Notes under the pieces: model-generated
What the model was told of the DNA's origin: nothing
Seen by the model: only the letters and a program-made list of their open reading frames with translations
Database searches by the model: none
Program-made: the position numbers and the translations under genes
Assembly (NCBI GenBank): GCA_018830585.1
Contig: JAHJSD010000099.1
Coordinates: forward strand, 1 to 17,864
Direction: 5' to 3'
Source: Patescibacteria group bacterium
GTDB lineage: Bacteria > Patescibacteriota > Microgenomatia > UBA12405 > JAHJSD01
DNA: 17,864 bases
Shown here: positions 14,137-17,864 of the stretch, piece after piece
How the letters are laid out: every line of letters begins with the position of its first letter
How positions within the stretch are numbered: position 1 is the stretch's first letter

Positions 14137-15837
14137 TCATTGACGATATCTAACGATATCAAAAACCGCTCCTCCGTCAGCAGAAAAAATCGTTTCTAAC
14201 AATTCGCCCGGTTTTGGCCATGTTCCCGGCAAAGCAATCAAAAGTATTGAATCGGTTATTCCCTGATCCCGCAGCATCATTGTTTTACCAACCACTTCCC
14301 AATCGTTCCAAAATTCAAATTTGTCAAAAGCGTCAACCCAATACCAATTAGCGTGATAATCCCAAACCTTTTTAGGATCCTGTTGATAAAAATTAGGTTG
14401 CCAGGGCCAATAGAAAAGAACAAATTCATGAGGTTCTCCGTACTTTTTGGTAAAGATAATTCTGTCATAATCGCTGTAGTTTTTTTTAACATAATCCACC
14501 ACTTCCTTATAACCGTACTGCCAAGACCAGGAGTAAGCAGTTCGGTAAACCAGCCAATAATTTCGCCACCAAATAAAAAACTGAACTAAAACTCCAAAAA
14601 TAAAAATTGCCAATAAACTTTTGCCCTTAAGTTTTGAGTTAGTTTTAAAAAACTCTTCCAGCCATGATAAACCGATGGCGGCAGTTACCATCATCGGCAC
14701 CAATCCCAAAATAATTCTTAAAACATGGGGCGAATCTTTAGTAATTGCCGAAGGAATAAAGCTGATCAGCAACCAAAGGATTAAAAACAGCTTTTTATCC
14801 TTAATAAGCTTAATTAAACCGGCAAGAATAAATGGGGCAAGAACCCCAAAGACAATCGGATTGCCAGGCAAAGAGAACTGATAATGATCGCCGCCGGCGA
14901 TAAACCAGAATCGGGGGGAAAAATGTTTTAAATAGTTTCTAAGGGCAAAGTTAACAAAAAAAGTTGGCCTGTTGTAAACCAAACGAGTCAGCAACGGCGG
15001 CATTGATGATTGGCCCCGCTTTTCGTTTATTTGGTTAACCGCTCCTTGATCAATCGGATTAACCCAGAAAAACCGAGCGGCGGCAGAATCGTCTCGCATT
15101 TGAAAAATAATCGGGGTAATAAATATTACCAATAGCAAAAAAGGCAAGAATAGTTGTTTGACTTTTTTACTCTTCAAAACCCAAACAATGGTGGCCAAAA
15201 ATACCAACGGCACCAACACCCGGGCGGAGTTATAAGCATGAATTGATAAGCCAAAAAACAAAAAAGCCAAAATTAGTGGTTTCTCCTTTTTATCTTTTGA
15301 CCAGCAAAGCCAAAAATAGCCGGCCAAGGAAAAAAGAAAAGCCCCTAAATTAGCCTCCACCGCCACTCGGGAAAGGAATAATCCCCAAGGCATCAGGGCA
15401 ATCAAGAAGGCTGTTATCAGCCCAGCCCGATTTTCCTTAGTTATTTTTTTAGCAACTAAGAAACCGACCAATACTAAGCTCACCCCGGACAAAACCGAAA
15501 TTAGCCTGACTGATAACGGATTCAAACCGAGTAACCAAACCGGAATAATGGTTAGGTAGATATAAAGCGGTAGTTTAAAGTCTCCGTACGCGCGAAAAAT
15601 TGAAGGAAAGGGTATTCCCCACTCATCCTTGCCTGTTTTCAAAATTGAATAAGCGTTAAACCCGTGGGAAACCTCATCCCAATTTAAAGAGGGAGGATTT
15701 TCCGATATCTTATAAACCCTCAATCCGAAAGCCAAAAGTAAAATCGAAAGCAAAATAGTCTTTTGAGAATTCCTCTTAAACCAATTTTCCTTTTTCCAAA
15801 AAAGCAAAGGCCTCAAATTTAGATCTTTCCAAACCAT
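14137..15837 (-). CDS. PMT/ArnT-type (GT39-like) membrane glycosyltransferase 3
   Basis: This 566-residue polytopic GT-C protein has an N-terminal cytoplasmic extension about 17-20 residues longer than in its paralogues. The first external loop carries the acidic pair D54-E55 in NWDEVSHGFNAYSILKTG. It is followed by YGDFKLPLY, PWGLFLSRVAVEANL and many membrane helices, then a soluble C-terminal part ending near SILLIALPGTW and a short tail. It departs from the other three at the PWH motif, where His is replaced by Gly, and is the most divergent copy. The ATG at 15837 has no clear Shine-Dalgarno and lies eight bases after the stop of glycosyltransferase 4, so co-transcription is likely. It is the last glycosyltransferase gene before the oppositely oriented AT-rich block. 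Confidence 0.83.
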   Translation of the reverse strand: MVWKDLNLRPLLFWKKENWFKRNSQKTILLSILLLAFGLRVYKISENPPSLNWDEVSHGFNAYSILKTGKDEWGIPFPSIFRAYGDFKLPLYIYLTIIPVWLLGLNPLSVRLISVLSGVSLVLVGFLVAKKITKENRAGLITAFLIALMPWGLFLSRVAVEANLGAFLFSLAGYFWLCWSKDKKEKPLILAFLFFGLSIHAYNSARVLVPLVFLATIVWVLKSKKVKQLFLPFLLLVIFITPIIFQMRDDSAAARFFWVNPIDQGAVNQINEKRGQSSMPPLLTRLVYNRPTFFVNFALRNYLKHFSPRFWFIAGGDHYQFSLPGNPIVFGVLAPFILAGLIKLIKDKKLFLILWLLISFIPSAITKDSPHVLRIILGLVPMMVTAAIGLSWLEEFFKTNSKLKGKSLLAIFIFGVLVQFFIWWRNYWLVYRTAYSWSWQYGYKEVVDYVKKNYSDYDRIIFTKKYGEPHEFVLFYWPWQPNFYQQDPKKVWDYHANWYWVDAFDKFEFWNDWEVVGKTMMLRDQGITDSILLIALPGTWPKPGELLETIFSADGGAVFDIVRYRQ

Positions 15838-15845
15838 GAGTCTAA

Positions 15846-17555
15846 TTAACCACTAAGATTGGAATAAATAAAAACCGCCGGCTGTCCGTCAGGATAATCA
15901 ATCCTTTTAGTCGGACTGAAATCGACAAGGGGAAACTCTTTTTCAGTCCCTATCAAAACTGAGCCTGCTACTTTTGAATCGGAAGCCCAGTTTATTTCTT
16001 TAAAAACAAATTTGCCTAAACTGTATTCGCCAAGCTGGTCAACAAATCCAAGACCCTTTTGCTGATATTCCAACCAATCCGGCACCTGCTCTTGAGCGGC
16101 TCTAATCGGATAGTTCAAACAAAACATCACGTAAGCCTGCGGTTCGGAAAGCTTTCTGGAAACAATAATCTTATCTGCCTGGGGATAGTTATCCCTAACC
16201 CATCTTAAAGCCTGGCAACGGCCATAAAGCATTTCCTTAGCCCTCTCTCTGGGAGATTGAATAAAATAATTTTCCATAAAAAACAAGAAAAAGCCCGTGA
16301 AAACTAAAATAAAAGCGGTAAATTTTAGCTTTGGACCAATTTTTAATGATCGTTTCTTAAGTTTTAAAGAGCTGAATGAAGAAAAAAGTTCTACTAAAAC
16401 CCAGGCGGAAAATATCTGAATCCAGGGCATCATTACCGCCGCCCGGCCGGCACTCCTAATTCCTTTAGTTAAAGATGCCGGCAAAGGAGCCGCCAGAGTA
16501 ATCAGTAAAATCAAAAAGGCTGTTTTAGACTTTTTTCGGCAAAGCCGGTAAAGCCCAAACAAGATCAGGGGCAGCTCCCACCACCAAAGCACCCCTCTGC
16601 CGGGAAGCATGCCGTAAGCCCCTTCCGTGGGCCCATCTGAAAACAAAAACTGGGGAGAAAGATAAGAAAGATAATTGACGGCAATTTTATTAACCGAGTA
16701 AAACAGTTTGTTATTAAAAACTCTCGGCAGAAAACCGGGAAGAGCCATCTTTTCCTGTGCCCACCAGCGGGAGTCTTTAACTACCTGCCATTGATCGGTG
16801 GGGTTGAAAACGGCGATATCCAAGCCCCTCTTTTGACCGCCTAAGAAAAACGAAGAAAAAGCCAAAAGAAGAAAAAAAGAAAAAACAACCAAAAAAACCG
16901 GCATACGTTTAAGGCCCCGCCGCATTGACGATAAAGAAAAACCAAAATGATAAACAAAAAGCGCCAAAACAACTAATGGAGTAAAAACTTTGGCGCTATG
17001 ATAAGAAAAAAGGTTGAGACCCAACAAGAGCGCCGATAAAAACTGATCTTTTTTTCCCTTGCGGTCAAAAGACCTTAGAAGGAAATACCCTCCCAGAGAA
17101 ATGAAAAAAACAGTTAAATTGGCTTCAAAGGCTCCGCGGGAAAGAGTCAAGTGCCAAGGAGAAAAAGAAACCAAAAAAGAGGCTGTTAGGGCTAAGAGAA
17201 AATCGCCGAAAAGCTCCTTAGCAAAGAAAAAGACGGTTAATATTGCCAAAGACCCGATCAAGGCGTTGGGGAGTCTAACCGCCAGCTCGTTCAGGCCCAG
17301 AAGAAAGACCGAAGGGATAGTCAAATAGGTTTGAAGCGGCGGTTTAAAATCGCCGAAAGACCTTAAGTTAAGAGGAAAGGATTTTCCCCACTCGTCCTTG
17401 CCTGTCTTTAAAATCGAATAAGCGGTATAGCCCTGGGCCGCCTCGTCCGGAGTAAATCCGGCCGGATATCGATCCAACCGAAACAGCCTCAGAAACAAAC
17501 CCAAGGAAAAAACTATCAATAAACCGGTAAAAATAAGCAGCCGAAAACTTTTCAT
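15846..17555 (-). CDS. PMT/ArnT-type (GT39-like) membrane glycosyltransferase 4
   Basis: This 569-residue polytopic GT-C protein has the acidic pair D37-E38 in TPDEAAQGYTAYSILKTG after its first membrane segment, then FGDFKPPLQTY and PWHLTLSRGAFEANL. About ten more membrane segments follow, then a soluble C-terminal region with SVLIGTEKEFP. The FGDFKPPL form is the one closest to the usual PMT_2 consensus. It probably uses a polyprenyl-phosphate sugar; acceptor unknown. The ATG at 17555 follows the partial upstream gene by 16 bases, and glycosyltransferase 3 follows after eight bases, so all belong to one minus-strand transcription unit. Confidence 0.85.
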   Translation of the reverse strand: MKSFRLLIFTGLLIVFSLGLFLRLFRLDRYPAGFTPDEAAQGYTAYSILKTGKDEWGKSFPLNLRSFGDFKPPLQTYLTIPSVFLLGLNELAVRLPNALIGSLAILTVFFFAKELFGDFLLALTASFLVSFSPWHLTLSRGAFEANLTVFFISLGGYFLLRSFDRKGKKDQFLSALLLGLNLFSYHSAKVFTPLVVLALFVYHFGFSLSSMRRGLKRMPVFLVVFSFFLLLAFSSFFLGGQKRGLDIAVFNPTDQWQVVKDSRWWAQEKMALPGFLPRVFNNKLFYSVNKIAVNYLSYLSPQFLFSDGPTEGAYGMLPGRGVLWWWELPLILFGLYRLCRKKSKTAFLILLITLAAPLPASLTKGIRSAGRAAVMMPWIQIFSAWVLVELFSSFSSLKLKKRSLKIGPKLKFTAFILVFTGFFLFFMENYFIQSPRERAKEMLYGRCQALRWVRDNYPQADKIIVSRKLSEPQAYVMFCLNYPIRAAQEQVPDWLEYQQKGLGFVDQLGEYSLGKFVFKEINWASDSKVAGSVLIGTEKEFPLVDFSPTKRIDYPDGQPAVFIYSNLSG

Positions 17556-17571
17556 CTTTTAAAACAAAAGA

Positions 17572-17864
17572 TTATTTTTTTCCGTTTAACCAATAAGATA
17601 AAGGCTTTCCCCAGGGATCATAAGTCATTTTTTTGACTGAAATCTCTTCCGGCGGATCGGAAAACAAGTCCCAGTCTCCGGGCACTTCCTTGCCCTGAAA
17701 AGCTAAATAAAGAGAATCTTTCCCTAGGTTCTTTACCAGCCAGCTGATTTGGTCCGGTTGGGAAATTTCGCCGAAACAAACCTTGCCTAACCTGAAGCCG
17801 GTAAAACCGGGCAACAGTTCCGCTTCCGGCTTATCAGAAACAAATTGTTTCCTGAAAAAAACCG
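17572..17864 (-). CDS. C-terminal end of a probable fifth PMT/ArnT-type glycosyltransferase (partial)
   Basis: The frame is open to the window edge and ends at TAA near 17572, giving about 96 residues of a C-terminus. It has no membrane segments. Its layout resembles the soluble tails of the neighbouring paralogues: FRLGKVCFGEIS matches SLGKFVFKEIN of glycosyltransferase 4, then a hydrophobic strand (DSLYLAFQG), then a Tyr-Asp/Pro-Gly turn near the end (YDPWGKPLSYWL against DYPDGQPAVFIY). A TTG at 17814 is not a likely start because coding continues upstream. The assignment rests on this weak resemblance and on position. Confidence 0.5.
   Translation of the reverse strand, partial: VFFRKQFVSDKPEAELLPGFTGFRLGKVCFGEISQPDQISWLVKNLGKDSLYLAFQGKEVPGDWDLFSDPPEEISVKKMTYDPWGKPLSYWLNGKK

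Noticed and set aside
15790..15837. N-terminal DLNLRPLL in glycosyltransferase 3 recalls peptides from antisense tRNA T-arms (DLNPRP type)
   Set aside because: The underlying DNA does not fold as a tRNA and lacks the GGTTCGAATCC core; resemblance taken as chance.
1..17864. CRISPR arrays, tRNA or rRNA genes, riboswitches
   Set aside because: No regularly spaced repeats with unique spacers, no tRNA cloverleaf and no rRNA-like conserved stretches were seen on reading both strands; a covariance-model scan could not be run.

Overview
The window looks like a bacterial chromosome fragment from the candidate phyla radiation (Patescibacteria), tentatively the Microgenomates side. The reasons are the array of long, divergent PMT/ArnT-type membrane glycosyltransferases, small compact proteins, tightly abutting genes, and AT-rich heptamer and palindromic repeats in almost every gap. 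This placement is an inference from gene style; no rRNA or tRNA gene is present to fix it.

Layout. 1-218 is a repeat-filled gap. 219-2432 (minus) is a translationally coupled glyA-folD pair for one-carbon/folate metabolism. 2512-3525 (plus) is rlmN, divergent from glyA, with its stop codon overlapping that of a YibE/F-family membrane protein gene (3522-4658, minus). 4671-4863 is a gap filled by a composite palindrome. 4864-9003 (minus) holds two PMT-type glycosyltransferases and a WaaE-like GT2 glycosyltransferase with overlapping start and stop codons. 14137-17864 (minus) holds two more PMT-type glycosyltransferases and the C-terminal end of a probable fifth. Together these suggest a lipid-linked sugar transfer and cell-surface glycan cluster.

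The cluster is interrupted by a visibly AT-richer, plus-strand block (about 9243-13952). It begins with a good sigma70-like promoter and a truncated IS30-type helix-turn-helix. It then carries five tightly packed genes: RNase HII, a cupin-fold metalloprotein, a radical SAM/SPASM enzyme, a DEDDh exonuclease, and a second radical SAM protein with an atypical CX8CX2C cluster motif. A 23-codon reading frame with a good ribosome binding site overlaps the end of the last gene and may be a truncated sixth gene or a small peptide. I do not recognise this combination as a described system. It is the part of the window most worth following up, as a horizontally acquired cassette that may modify a peptide or nucleic acid.

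The intergenic DNA is itself structured. Two otherwise different palindromic elements share the edge motif GTTTTGAAAC, a 17-bp direct repeat flanks the first of them, and two perfect GC-rich hairpins sit just beyond the right end of the AT-rich block.
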